Below, in pieces: positions 37,276-49,158 of a stretch of DNA of 64,000 nt. The notes beneath the pieces are model-generated. The model did no database searches and was not told the DNA's origin. It worked only from the letters and a program-made list of their open reading frames with translations. A program made the position numbers and the translations under genes. The stretch is taken from assembly GCA_900074885.1 (NCBI GenBank), contig FJUW01000030.1:372001-436000 (forward strand), in the 5' to 3' direction. Positions within the stretch are counted from its first letter, which is position 1. Each line of letters opens with the position of its first letter. Source of the stretch: Rhynchosporium graminicola (Eukaryota; Ascomycota; Leotiomycetes; Helotiales; Ploettnerulaceae).

Positions 37276-39301
37276 ATGGAAAGAAACGTACGATGAGTGT
37301 CTGTCTCTTTCACCCCAGATGGAAGGTACTCGCAAGACGACACTCGCAAGACGGAGTGAAATCAGATGACTGGGCTGGGATGAGCTATGGCATGAGATAG
37401 ATGAGCGTTTATGAGAACATGACAGAATTAATGGTCTGGTTACGTCAATTCACGTATGAATATAGGTTATTGGCGTAGCAAGGAGTTCACTGGTTGCATT
37501 GCGTCTCCCGCTGGCTTGAACGAGCGACCAATGAAAGAGGAACATAGGAGAGCTATACTAGATCTAACCGAATATTGGTGTCTATGAAGCTCCCTGTACA
37601 AAGACTCCTACATCCTTCATAGAAGTACACAACGATGTGGTAAATCGTGGCATTTGTTTCTCATGTTCAGATGTTACCGAATCAGGAACCCCGTTGCGTT
37701 ATTTTACATCTCGACCTAATGAACAGCAAATCTGAATATACCTAGGTATGAAGTATTACGGCTCTCTTGCCTCAGCTTGACTACCACATTCTAGTGTAGC
37801 AGCGTTCGAGGAGATATCCCGAGGCTCTGGACCGATGCGGAAAATCGCTCCGGCCCACAGGATTTTGATCTTCTATATGATATTGAGCTATTTGTGGATC
37901 CCCAGTTAAAAAAACTGGTCACGTGAAATGCTGTGATTGGCTACAGCTAGGCCTTGGCAGGTGCACGGCCGAAAAGAAGGAACACCAAAATCTTACTCAC
38001 GCCCGAATCAAAACAGCCCCGAAGCTTGCGTAGGGCAGCTGTTTATGAGGACCCCTAACTACTTTCTTTATAGACGTACTTTCTTTATAGACGTACTTTC
38101 TTTATAGACTGCGCGAAGCAAGGTCCCTTGGCCCCGAAGCTTGCGAAGAGCCGCCGAGGAGTAGACCTTGTTAGTAAAGATTGAATAAAAATACTTATAT
38201 CTCGCCCCGCGGCAAACATAGCCGACGATTCGGTCTGTCTTTTAACCGCCGTAATCGCCCCCACCACAGAAATTCTCTGGGCATTTTTTGATTTGCATTT
38301 AGGCTAAATGCAAACAGCGCTAGTGGAGGGGTTGCTGTTACCGACAAGGTAGATGCTTCCAGGCGCGTGAATGTGGCCAGGAAAATGACCAACACGACTC
38401 GGGGCTACGGTAGGGAGACTTTCTGGAGTAACGCGGCCTCTGTATTTAGCCTTGAGGAGATTCGTCTTGTATTTCATGCTCTGCAGGGTTTGCTGGATGG
38501 TACATATAACAAGTAACTGCTATGGCCGTATTACGAAAGTGGGAGGGGGAACAGCGGAGAGGAAGATGAGAGGAGACGATAGTGAAGTTGCGGAACTTGC
38601 TTCACTGAAAGTTTGCTTGAAAGGAAGGAAGTATGAAGCCTCGTAAGATACCAGATATCCAGATTGATGGCCAAGACAACTAACTGCAGGGACGGCAAGT
38701 TGCAGGTAGTACTTCGTAGACACACTGACTTAGTACATGCTTGGGTGCATATTGAGGTAACTAGTGGTAAATGGCAAAGGATATAAAATACATTAAAGTA
38801 TCTCCCTGTTGTCAACTCATCCCAATGGGAATCTTTGCAGATCATGAAACAATCTTCCTTCCATTACGCTTCTAGCTCTGCCTCTGCTTCGTACTGTACT
38901 GTACAAGCAACGGTCTGGCTAAAGTAAATAATAGCCCGTCAATATTTTCCCGCCAACCCCCACCTATACAACCAGGTTACACCAGCCTCTGAATGACCAA
39001 AATATACTCCATCTATAAATGAGTCCAATCTGTCGTATCTGCGACACCCCCGCCTCTCTCAATCGACAGCTGTACACTGTACTGTAGACCCGCATATAAG
39101 AAACTCTATTACACCATCGACGTTGCCCCTCGGTCGTCTATTCCCTAGCTCCGAACTCGCCAATTACCCCTCCACGACCCCTTCTTCCCTCCTTCACACT
39201 TCCACACCAAAATCCCACAAACTTCTGATCAAGAAAACTCCCAACTGTTCTACTTGCCCTTCTCTTTAAAGAGAAAACAATACACAAATACATTTGCGAA
39301 T
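37276..39301. other. Intergenic region with short tandem repeat
   Basis: About 2 kb. It holds a 17-bp tandem repeat (38061-38109) flanked by two copies of CCCCGAAGCTTGCG (about 38020 and 38132), which hints at a degenerate mobile element; no coding remnant was recognised. The last 300 bp is pyrimidine-rich and is the promoter and leader of the aldo-keto reductase gene. Confidence 0.45.
38061..38109. repeat. 17-bp tandem repeat, nearly three copies
   Basis: Units ACTTTCTTTATAGACGT at 38061-38077 and 38078-38094, with a 15-base third copy at 38095-38109. Confidence 0.9.
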
Positions 39302-40584
39302 ATGGCTACCATCAAGTTGAACACCGGCCATGCCATGCCACAAGTTGGTTTCGGTCTATGGAAGGTTGCAAACGAGACTTGTGCTGATCAAGTATACAAT
39401 GCTATCAAGGTCGGATACCGCCTGTTTGATGGTGCCTGTGGTGAGTATTCTCTTTCAGAAGAGCTTTTCAGGGGTTTCTTGCCACAATCCTTCTCCTTGG
39501 AGGGCTGGAGCAGAAGCACTTTTGAGCGCCGCTTGTTGTGTTTATACACGACACTAACACGTTTCCAGATTACGGAAACGAAAAGGAATGTGGTGAGGGT
39601 GTAGCACGAGCTATCAAGGACGGTCTGGTCAAGAGAGAAGAGCTGTTCATTGTCTCCAAGCTCTGGAACTCCTTCCACGATGGCGACAGAGTTGAGGTAT
39701 GTACTCTTCTTCCATCTTCTCCCATGCCTTCAATCCTTTCCCGAATGATAAAATCCTAACGTCTACCCTCTCAGCCAATCACCCGCAAGCAACTCGCAGA
39801 TTGGGGCGTTGATTACTTCGACCTCTTCATCGTCCACTTCCCCGTCGCTTTGAAATACGTCGACCCTGCAGTCCGCTACCCACCCGGATGGGCTGTCGAT
39901 GGAAAAGACGATGTGCAAACCTCCAACGCTTCCATCCAAGAGACTTGGACAGCTATGGAATCCCTCGTCGAGAAGGGCCTCGCAAAATCCATCGGAATTT
40001 CCAACTTCCAAGGCTCTTTAATCCTCGATCTCCTCCGCTACGCCAAGATCCGCCCAGCGACCCTCCAAATCGAACACCACCCTTACCTCGTCCAACCTAC
40101 TCTTCTCGCGTTGGCAAAGGAGCAGGGCATCGCTGTCACGGCATACAGTTCGTTCGGCCCACAATCGTTCATTGAGTTGGACTGGCAGAAGGCTAGGGAT
40201 ACACCTGTTTTGTTTGAGCATGACGTTGTCACCGGCATTGCAAAGAAGACTGGCAAGTCCCCAGCGCAGGTCTTGTTGAGATGGGCTACCCAGAGAGGAC
40301 TGGCGGTCATCCCTAAGAGTAACGACCCCGCGAGATTGAAGGCCAACTTGGAGGTCACCCAGTTTGATCTTGCAGAGGAGGATATCAAGGCTATTTCAGC
40401 ACTGGATAGAAATTTGAGATTCAACAACCCTACCGATGTAAGTTGCTCCCTCTTCTCATTCTCTGCCGAGCTCGCGCGCACAGAACCCTTCCCTCCTTTC
40501 GAGGAGAGTACATCCTGCTTTGCGAACACATTGGCTAATGTCGTGTTTAATAAGTACCTCGGCACTCTTCACATCTTTGCATAG
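39302..40584 (+). CDS. XYL1: D-xylose reductase-type aldo-keto reductase
   Basis: Exons 39302-39440, 39569-39696, 39775-40437 and 40555-40584; 319 residues, typical for fungal xylose reductases. The chosen start [20 protein letters not shown] matches the family; an in-frame ATG at 39254 would add a non-conserved leader. The last intron (117 nt) has no stop and reads through if ignored; removing it gives [17 protein letters not shown] landmarks: [14 protein letters not shown] with the catalytic Tyr and Asp, [10 protein letters not shown] with the Lys, IVHFP with the His, and the cofactor motif VIPKSN. It should reduce xylose and other aldoses to polyols with NAD(P)H in the cytosol, the first step of pentose catabolism. 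Confidence 0.94.
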
Positions 40585-41835
40585 ATATCCTTGCTTCACT
40601 CCATCACGAGCTATATTTCCACACAAGGAATCTTGCTTCTTGAGGACATCTTGCGATAGCTTTATGCAGATAGAAGTGGCCTTTCAATCTTGAATGCAAT
40701 GTGATTGTTTGCCGAAGCTGGTTGAGATATGGACTTCTCTGCCATGCATCTTCGTTGAATGAACATTGAGTGAAAATGATAATGAAAATGCACTGTGTGC
40801 CTTTCCTTTTTTATAATCGTGTAACGAATTATACATCCCAGCTCTGTTGGAGAGCAGAAAGGGAAGTTGACTGCTGCGGTATAACCTGGGATTCTTCCGC
40901 TTAGGCCTGGAATATGTCAGTGATGTATCCGTGAACGAGGCTATCCTAGATCCCCTATCGTCTTGGAATGTCCCAGACCGAAGTGATATGATAGCATTTG
41001 ATATCTTCATCCTCCCTTCCAGGATACTAGATAAGGTAAGGTTTTGAATTCCACGTCCGAAGCGTCTATATGGTGAACAAAGTGTTTAGTGATACAAGCT
41101 ACACACGGTCAACGTACGAGGGGAAGGAAGGATGTGGCCGCGTAGCTTTCTATTCTATTCCATTCTATTGCCTTGAGAACCTTTCCCTTCCGTTCCCTTC
41201 CTTCCCTTCACGCGGCTTTTGAGATAAGAGTGGCGTATAGCGATTAGTGCGAGTTGTGCGTTCCTTGCCACCATACCAGGTCATGCAATGTGCACTATAA
41301 GTGGTAAGAGTGTTGCTGGGGTTCTGCGTATGGGTGTTAGGTAGGGAGGTGTTAGGTAGGCAGGTATTATGCTGGTGGGTGGGTGTTATAGACGGAGAAG
41401 TGGTGGAGTGTGGATTATGGATTGTGGTGTTTTTGTTTTGAGTTGTAGGTTTATGAGGTATGAGCTCTGAGTTATAAGTTATGAGGTATGGGTTTGATGG
41501 GGATTTATCTGTGGGTGGTTGGTCGGGGGGTGTTTCTGTGTGGGTTTGGTTTGTATGTGTTTGTGGAGGTTGAATTGGTGAGATACTTGGCAGTTTTAGA
41601 GAGGAGGGTTGGTTGAATGCGTATGTTGTTATTTGTTGGATGTGTCTAGGTATAGGTATGTTTTGGGATGAAGAGGTGGCGGAGCGGGAAGAAGAGGGAG
41701 CGAGCGGGAAGAAGAGGTAAGCTACCCAAGTAGGGATTCTACGAGTCTCGGTCTTGTTATTTTTGAGGAAGGGCTGGCTATCTATTTACTGAGTATCGAA
41801 ATACATCACCTTTACTATAGCTCGAGTATTAGAGG

Positions 41836-41869
<34 letters not shown>

Positions 41870-43361
41870 AATATCGCAGCGTAAGGAATAGTCTAAGAGG
41901 TAGAGATATTCTTGAGATTTGTGATGAATGATATGTATGTGAATGCGAGTCATTGACAGCGCTTTCGACCGGTGGTTCAGTTTTGGAGGAACCAGCAGAG
42001 CCTAACTATTGTTTATAGTTACAGTTCTCCAATTATCGTGAAATGTAGTAGTACATCTGGTTCTCGTATCTCGTCTTACCTAAACTGAGTTAAGTGTTAG
42101 ATCTGATTAAGAAGGGGTCACGTGTAAATCATGATTAACACCTATGCTCTCGGACCTAGTATATCTATAAGGACACTTATTATTATTATAACTATACTTA
42201 CAGTGTACGGTAAGCCTCTCTACACATTTTAACCAAGGCTATCTTATCACTATATTTCTTTTAATACTCAGAAAATGCTGTATAGTCACATGCTAGTAGT
42301 ATAAGAATAGTAAAAACAGGTCGACAATTTTACCTATTGAGAAATCCTACCTAACTGTACTAATGCATTTCAATTCAGTTATCAGCGTACCTCCAATGGG
42401 TGGTTTTGAAGAGTGGTAGAAATGAGACCCGAACCACTCGTCGAAAGCACGGGTGATTGATAGCCTAGTTGTAATTCTTGGACCGAACTATTCCCTCTCT
42501 TCTCTCTCTTGTTTTTTTGTCTATGATATGTTGATAGTTCGGACGGCGCCACTTTCTTCCTCCTCACTTACTTACTTGAATCCCTGTGATTACCTTCTGT
42601 AAAGCGATCTTCTTGAGATATCTCTTTTGGAAGCTAGAGGCTATGAAAGGAGCAATGAATAGTCGTTCTTATATGAAAGATATTACTAAGAAAGTATTGC
42701 GCAGTCCTGTGAGGCTTCGACTTCGAGTTGCCCATAATGTGCCACATAGAACTTAAAGCCTTGTCTGGCGAGGCGCATCTTGCTCGCTTCCCTCTAGTCT
42801 GCCTCTTTTCCCTGAAACGTATATATCGAGTTGAAGGGCAGATCATGGAGAATGGCTCTAGATCACGTGATATTGATGTTGTCCCCATTTGCTTGCGTTA
42901 ACGCTGGGTGAGTTTAGAAAGAGGGAGCTGGGTCTGTTGTGTTTTTAATTCCATGGAGTTGTGATTTTGTAAAAGTCAAGGTAGAAGGGCTGTTGATTGC
43001 TTCTTCGGAGTGGTGACTTGATTACCTGGGGCGAGCTGGGGGACTTCACAATCTCGCTAAGCGTACGAAGTAAACAAATATGAGAGCCTCGCAACGATTT
43101 GCATTGTAAACTTTGCAAATATACTTGCTGGGAACAGAAGAGCGATGGAAATCGATCTTGTGATCGACTGTTTCTTTATTGATGTTTTTGCAAGCGGTTG
43201 AGACTTGAGAACAAAGAATGCGGATAACAATGGACAAAGGAAACAGCAATCAACCCGATTCGGAGGTATTCTCATGAATATGTCACTTCTGTAAGGTCGA
43301 TTGATTCTTCTCATTTTGCCACTTGATTTTAACAATAATTTCATCGTTCAGACTCGCTACC
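40585..43361. other. Intergenic region, 2.8 kb
   Basis: No gene recognised. It contains T/G-rich DNA at 41330-41660, a GAT/ATG microsatellite (41836-41868) and AT-rich sequence around 42150-42340 that may be an old element remnant. Open frames are short and lack motifs. The last 200 bp should contain the promoter of paralogue F. Confidence 0.45.
41836..41868. repeat. (GAT)n microsatellite
   Basis: Eleven uninterrupted GAT units in non-coding DNA. Confidence 0.9.
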
Positions 43362-45611
43362 ATGGCAGCTATCGGCGGCGCAGCAAATTTCGCTGCTGAG
43401 TACCGAGCCTGGGAACAAATCAACACTGGACTCCCACCAATTACCACCGCCGCAGCCGCTCCTGTAAGACCACAACATTTCAAAAGGTACTCATGCATCA
43501 TTGCTGACTTACTCCAGGGTGTGTATAACATCAGCAGAACGATTCCTTACCCTCCCCCCGCCGTCGGTCTGCCACCCCCGGTACCCAATGGCCCTACGCC
43601 AATTCTGAATCGACTGAAGCCAAACCCTATACCACCAGCCGCACCCGCAGCGCTAGCTGTATTGTTACCTTCGAGGCCTGATTTTCCTGGTAATCCTGCC
43701 CATTGGACAGGCGTAAAGATATTGGGGGAAGGTGCATTTGGAGAAGTTCGTCTCCCTCAAAATCCCATCTCGCCTCCAAACATCTGAATATGAATCGTTG
43801 GCTTACGCGCTAAACTATTAGGTTTCTCTATGGGAATGGAACAAGCCGGCAGGAGTGGTCGCTCCACCAGTTCCAAAGATAGCGGTAAAGACAGCAGCCA
43901 CTCCAGCGGCTGGCAGCATCTTGCATGAGGAGGGTCAGGTCATGAGGGGTCTCAACATGGCCAACTCCGCTCATATAGTTGAACTGATCGTCAATCCTCC
44001 TGTTGATGTCACACTTGCGTCAGCAGCTGCTGAGGGACTACCGGTGGCATGGGTCACTGCTACTCCTAGAGTAAGGAGACTTATTATGGAATACTGCGAT
44101 CAGGGATCATTACGCGAGCTTATTAGAATGCGTCAAGGACGGTGAGTAGCCTTCCGGTTGGGTATCGGCACAAAGTATCATTGATCCTGTTGCTGATTGA
44201 TTTGATTTAGCAACCTACGCTTCGAGGAACTTACCCTTTGGAAAATCTTTGAATGTCTAATCGATGGCTGCGCAGCCATGCAGCATGGTGGAGAGTTTGT
44301 GTATGATGCACTTGGTATAGCACAGATAGACCCTACTTCGCCTTATGTAACCTTGCCACCGCCGGTAGCGGGCCACGTTCATTTCGATCTGAAACCTGCA
44401 AATGGTGTGCTACAGCTCTTTCCTTTCCCGCGGGAATTGTAGCGTTACTGATCTAGCTACAGTTATGACATCTAGTCGAGACATCCCCCCACGACCAGCC
44501 GTAGCAGTTCCACCCGCAGCAGTTCCGCCCGGAACACATCCAGACACGCCTATCTGCAAAGTAACTTCCACGCTCTTTCCATGTTGAAGAAGGCTGCTGA
44601 ATTATATACACACAGATCGGAGATTTTGGAAATGCGGTGTTATGGCCAGATTCTAGGGTCCCAATACCCATCTGGAACTGGTCGGTGAATCAGAAGTATC
44701 GCTACCGTGGAACTCCTGCTTATCTAGCACCTGTAAGTGTCACGAAACTACTGGTTCTTGAATTAGCTCATGCAGCGATTTTTCACTCTGACCTTTCATG
44801 AACTTGTAGGAACAATTCTCGGATCGTTGGAATCACTCTGATTACATAACCAGCCCGGACCGTGTCTGTGGTGTTTATAGTGCGCATACGAATGTGGTAC
44901 GTCCTTTTAGACAACGAGCTTCCTTCTTCACTTCCCTGCTTCCTATTCCTATTCATGACCTATTACTAATCCTACGTACACAGTGGGGCATAGGTCAAAT
45001 CATGTACGATCTGGCCTGCTACGACCAAGCCCCCGTCGAAGCACACAGACCCTGGACACCCGCTACTATTCACTCGGTACCTTCTCTCGGTCGAGTTTTC
45101 GGTGTCGAGTTATCTACCCTTCCCTTTTCACTACGCCTTAAAGACACGATTCAAGAGTGCTTGTATGAAGTACCCGCACATCGACCGACGCTACTGACTC
45201 TGAAAAGAAGAGTCAGGCACAGTATATTAACGCTTGGTACAATTGCTAATATGCCAGGTGGCGTTGGGAAGGAACAATGGTCGGAGTTGAATCGTGTTGA
45301 GCCGCTTATGCCGTGAGTCCTCCTCGTTTGTTCTCTTCTTCCCTAAGTCCCGGTTCGAAGCTCTGCGCTGTTGGCTTGTCTGAAGCTCAGACGGATGGAA
45401 TGGTAGTCATGATTGTTTGCTGACTCGTATTGTTTCTTGTAGGGCTGCAATGCTGCAATTTCGTACGGTGAAATTGCTTTGTACGCGCACTGAGTTCGCT
45501 GGACGGGGTCGATGTGGGAATAGGGTTAAGTGGCGGAGAGGAGGCCAAGGAGGACCCGTCCGCTGTTGGAAACACTGGGATACGAGGAGGTATCCTTTCG
45601 GCGGCGTCTGA
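43362..45611 (+). CDS. Kinase-like paralogue F
   Basis: Nine exons close in frame to 547 residues: 43362-43463, 43518-43745, 43822-44141, 44211-44404, 44463-44560, 44616-44732, 44810-44896, 44984-45312 and 45443-45611. Start MAAIGGAANFAAEYRAWEQI includes the W motif. Pro/Ala linker, then GEGAFGE (104-110), KIAVK (to 133), LIMEYCDQGSLRELI, LRFEELTLWKIFECLIDG, VHFDLKPAN (to 281), IGDFGNAV (315-322), GTPAYLAPEQFSDRW, WGIGQIMYDLACYD and ECLYEVPAHRPTLLTL. The separate last exon ends VRCWKHWDTRRYPFGGV. It is the clearest copy: Gly-loop, Lys, Asp, DFG, APE and the C-lobe Arg are all present. Only the HRD Arg is replaced, by Phe. Presumed Ser/Thr kinase of unknown substrate. Confidence 0.8.
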
Positions 45612-46696
45612 TCGAGAATCACATTTCACAGCGATGGTAAATGTCTCGACGATGAAATTAATCTCAATGACTTTTGAGTGCCTGCCTGGATAAGTTGCGC
45701 AACAGTATCATTGGGGCACAAAGATTCCGCTTTCTGGACGACATATGTGAGAATCTTGTAGTGCCATGTGAATTATTTTCCGAGTCGTAAAGAAAACAAA
45801 GCAAGGGAGATCCATCATGATATGCAGCATAAACTGTGCTGATTGTATCGAAACAAGGTTTAGACTTTCAAATTTAGTGGAGCGTGCTTCTATGGTTACA
45901 TTTACACCGACAGTCTATATAATTCTTAGTTTCTAGCTCATACCAACTGCTGTGAGAGGTGCTACTACGTATCAATTTTAGGTATTGTATAGTTGGCTAA
46001 ACATGTTGCATATCGACACCATACAATTGCTCCACTTGAGGAATTCCACTTTTTGAATGCTTTCGAATCCTTCCCTTGTCACATTGTTTCATACGTGAAC
46101 GCGGACACACAGTTCTTTTCACCAAGAATTTGCTTATCACGGGGTGGAAACCCAACTTACAAGGTCTTGTTCAATACTTTAAACCCAATGCTTTCTAACG
46201 ATGATTTACTACAAGTACCAAATCACTTCGACGAGTGTGACTCCCCTCAATTACAAAAATGTCTTTGAACCAAATCCGCTTTGGAATAGAGAACGGAAAA
46301 GAAAACGAAAACGCTCTTTGATAGAGCAATTCCTACCTAGATATGCCGGGTCCTCAACAATAATTTCCTTCTCGTCTAGATTTTGGGCATGTTAATCGTG
46401 TACTCGTAGTGATCTTAAGTTCCTACCAAGGCATCTTACGAGGCCCCAATTGTACATCCAAGATGATTTCAACTTATATTGCTCTTTCCAAATTCAATGT
46501 TCTCCTTTTTTCCGGGAGACAGGTCATTGTTTGAGTATAGCGCATCCGGTGTCCAGAATGACTAGTGGTGAAAACAAAGACTCTTATCAACCGAGACAAA
46601 GCGCGAACTCAAGTCATTCTTCACATCTGCGCACCGATCCAAGTATTCTTCCCCTTTGGAAAAATTCGGTCTCAAAATTCTCAAAAGAATAGCACC
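45612..46696. other. Intergenic region between paralogues F and G
   Basis: About 1.1 kb. A 91-codon open frame at 45993-46268 overlaps another small one and shows no motif or splice partner. I do not call a gene. Confidence 0.4.
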
Positions 46697-48892
46697 ATGG
46701 CAGGGGTCATTCCAGTAGTACTTCAGGGGACTGGAGGTTGGAGCAGGGCATTTTACGATCGTTATAACTTCTGGGCTGGGGTCAACAATAATCCATACGT
46801 ACAAGGAGCTCCTCCTCCCCGGCTTGCAAATGCGGTCATGATGGTATGTGACTCGAATTTAATACCCCCACAGTGGTTGCTAACATATATGAGGCTGAGT
46901 ATACTCGTACCCAAGGGCTTGCCTACACGCAAGAGCTTGCTCCCGTCCCTCCCGTCGCCATTCCAGTAGCTGCTGTACCGGCAGCACTAGCTCGCCCTCT
47001 GGGTCCCTTAGCAAGAATACCCAATGCCGATGCGATTCAAGATGCCGACAGATTTCTTGTTGGACCAATGAGCCGACCTCGAGGATATGGTCCTGCAAAT
47101 TGGGTAGCAGTCAGGATTCTCGGATCAGGAGGTGAAGGGGCGGTTGTTACATGGAGATATGTCGGTCCAGCTGGTCCAGCACCCCCGCAAAAGAAGATTG
47201 CAGTCAAGACAGCTCTCAGATCAAATCGTGACTTGACAGAGGAAGGGAGATTGATGGGCGTAGTGGGAGCGTCGTTGTCTGAACATGTTACGAGGCTTCT
47301 AGCACCCCCAGAGATATTGACGCCACCCAAACGTCTCGGTCTTGGTCTCACTGTTGCTTGGGACAACACTACTCGCCAGCTTATAATGGAGTACTGCTCT
47401 AATATGACGCTTGATCATTTACTCGAAGAGAGAATCCGGCGGTCAGTATTTAGTGATATTATTCATGTTCGCTTCTGTTGTTGTATTCACTGACAGCTAT
47501 CTTAGAAGAATGCGTCTGGAGGAATATACTCTCTGGCGGATTTTTGAATGTATGGTCGACGCGTGTAGTGTTTTCGAATACGGGATGGAGCTTGTCTACG
47601 ATCCTCTATCACAACAAGCGGCATTACCGGCGAGTTATAATGCGGCTTTAAATCTTGATACAGTGGTCCACAGAGATTTAAAACCGAATAATGGTACTGT
47701 ACTAAGTCCGAAAAGGGAAGCATAGCTAATAACACTCACCAGTATTCATCGGTTCGCGGTCCGGCACACATGTTGACGTTCCAATTTGTAAGGTAAATAC
47801 ACCATGTGCCTCAAACTTACCTGGTTGAGTGAGTCTAGCTGACATTCGAGGACAATTAGATTGGCGATTTCGGATTGGCTAGGTAAGTGATACAAACTTA
47901 ACTTCACAATCATTAATTGATGTGGCTTTTCCTCAGTCTCAAGCTCCGAATTATGCACAAAACATTATTGACATAGTTACTTACCGATTGATTAGGGAGT
48001 GGCCGAAAACATTTGCCATTCCTTGGCAGGCGGATTACGTAGGGAACGATGGGCAATTTCGAAGGGGAGGTACTAGGGGGTTCTTTACACCCGTAAGTTG
48101 CCACACAAATTGCATGATATACGTTCGTCTAATAATTTCGTAGGAATCATTCCATCCAGGATGGAACTATACCGATTATCAATCTTCGCCTGTTTGTGGC
48201 AAATTTGGATCACACACGAACGTTTGGCAGATGGGGGCTATCATGTACATGTAAGGGAGTTCCTTTCCTTTACCCTCGAAATCTACCTGATTTTGAAATT
48301 CTCTCAATACTGACTCTTGTAACAGGCTGGCATGCTTCGGGGCGAATTTTCCAGAAGCTAACTTGCCCTATGTCCCTGGTCATAACATCCATGGAGCTCC
48401 TCCCTTAGGTCGCCTCTATGGGACCCAGCTTCGAAATCAGCCCGGCCTATCGAATCTGCTGAAAGACGCTATCCATGAGTGTCTCTATGAGATACCCACT
48501 AATCGAGCATCTCTCCTGAAGCTTAAAACGATAATAAGAACGCAGATAGATAAGATGGTATTAGATCCCGCTATCTTACCCGAACATATCCAGAATATTG
48601 AGCAGCCGGAGCCAGTTTCAGAGTACGCAATGCTTTTATTGTTTTCCGGTTCCAAATTTCATCTTGACTCAATGTTTGATACTGAATTTCCAATGGATCA
48701 TTTACTAATTAACTGGATTGTAGGGCCCAGGATGGTACGCCAGGATTCGCGACCGTATTAAAGCAATGCACCGCCCTTTTGAAGAAGCCAGGCAATCCGC
48801 AATGCGGGAATTCCCTCCTAGTAAGATCAATCACCACTCGTCCGCGTTGCTGGCGTCATTGGGACCTGAGAGCGTTTCCACCACCAGCGTAG
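46697..48892 (+). CDS. Kinase-like paralogue G (HRD form, one-nucleotide frame defect)
   Basis: Inferred exons: 46697-46843, 46894-47441, 47506-47693, 47743-47792, 47860-47882, 47937-48092, 48144-48250, 48326-48622 and 48724-48892. N-terminus MAGVIPVVLQGTGGWSRAFY continues to the W motif RYNFWAGVNNNPY. LGSGGEGAVVTWRY is the Gly-loop, then KIAVK, LIMEYCSNMTLDHLL, YTLWRIFECMVDAC, VVHRDLKPNN, IGDFGLA, GTRGFFTPESFHPGW and ECLYEIPTNRASLLKL. The last exon (169 nt, the same length as in F) ends RPRCWRHWDLRAFPPPA. Unlike A-F it keeps the canonical HRD. The DFG exon is 23 nt, one short of what is needed to enter the next exon in frame; no alternative GT-AG choice repairs this. It may be a recent pseudogene or a sequence error. 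Confidence 0.62.
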
Positions 48893-49158
48893 AAATCCTC
48901 AGCATAGAAACAATATTCGTGTTCTTAGTACGGTACAATTGCTTCGCGTTACGTTTAAAACCAATATGTTGTTTTCGTACAATTATGCGCAGTGTAAAGC
49001 AGAGAATGGATTTTCTTTTCACACAAGTAATCACTGACTGAAAAGTTGTTGAAATCTGTTTTGTTATTGGCTTTGGCAAATCCTGGGTACAATTGACTAT
49101 GTCAAATACTAATATCGCGAGGAACATTTTCTTGTACCTTATCTCGTCTCAGCTAAGC

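Noticed and set aside
45993..46395. Two overlapping small open frames between paralogues F and G
   Set aside because: Short, without motif; neither frame is clearly protein-like.
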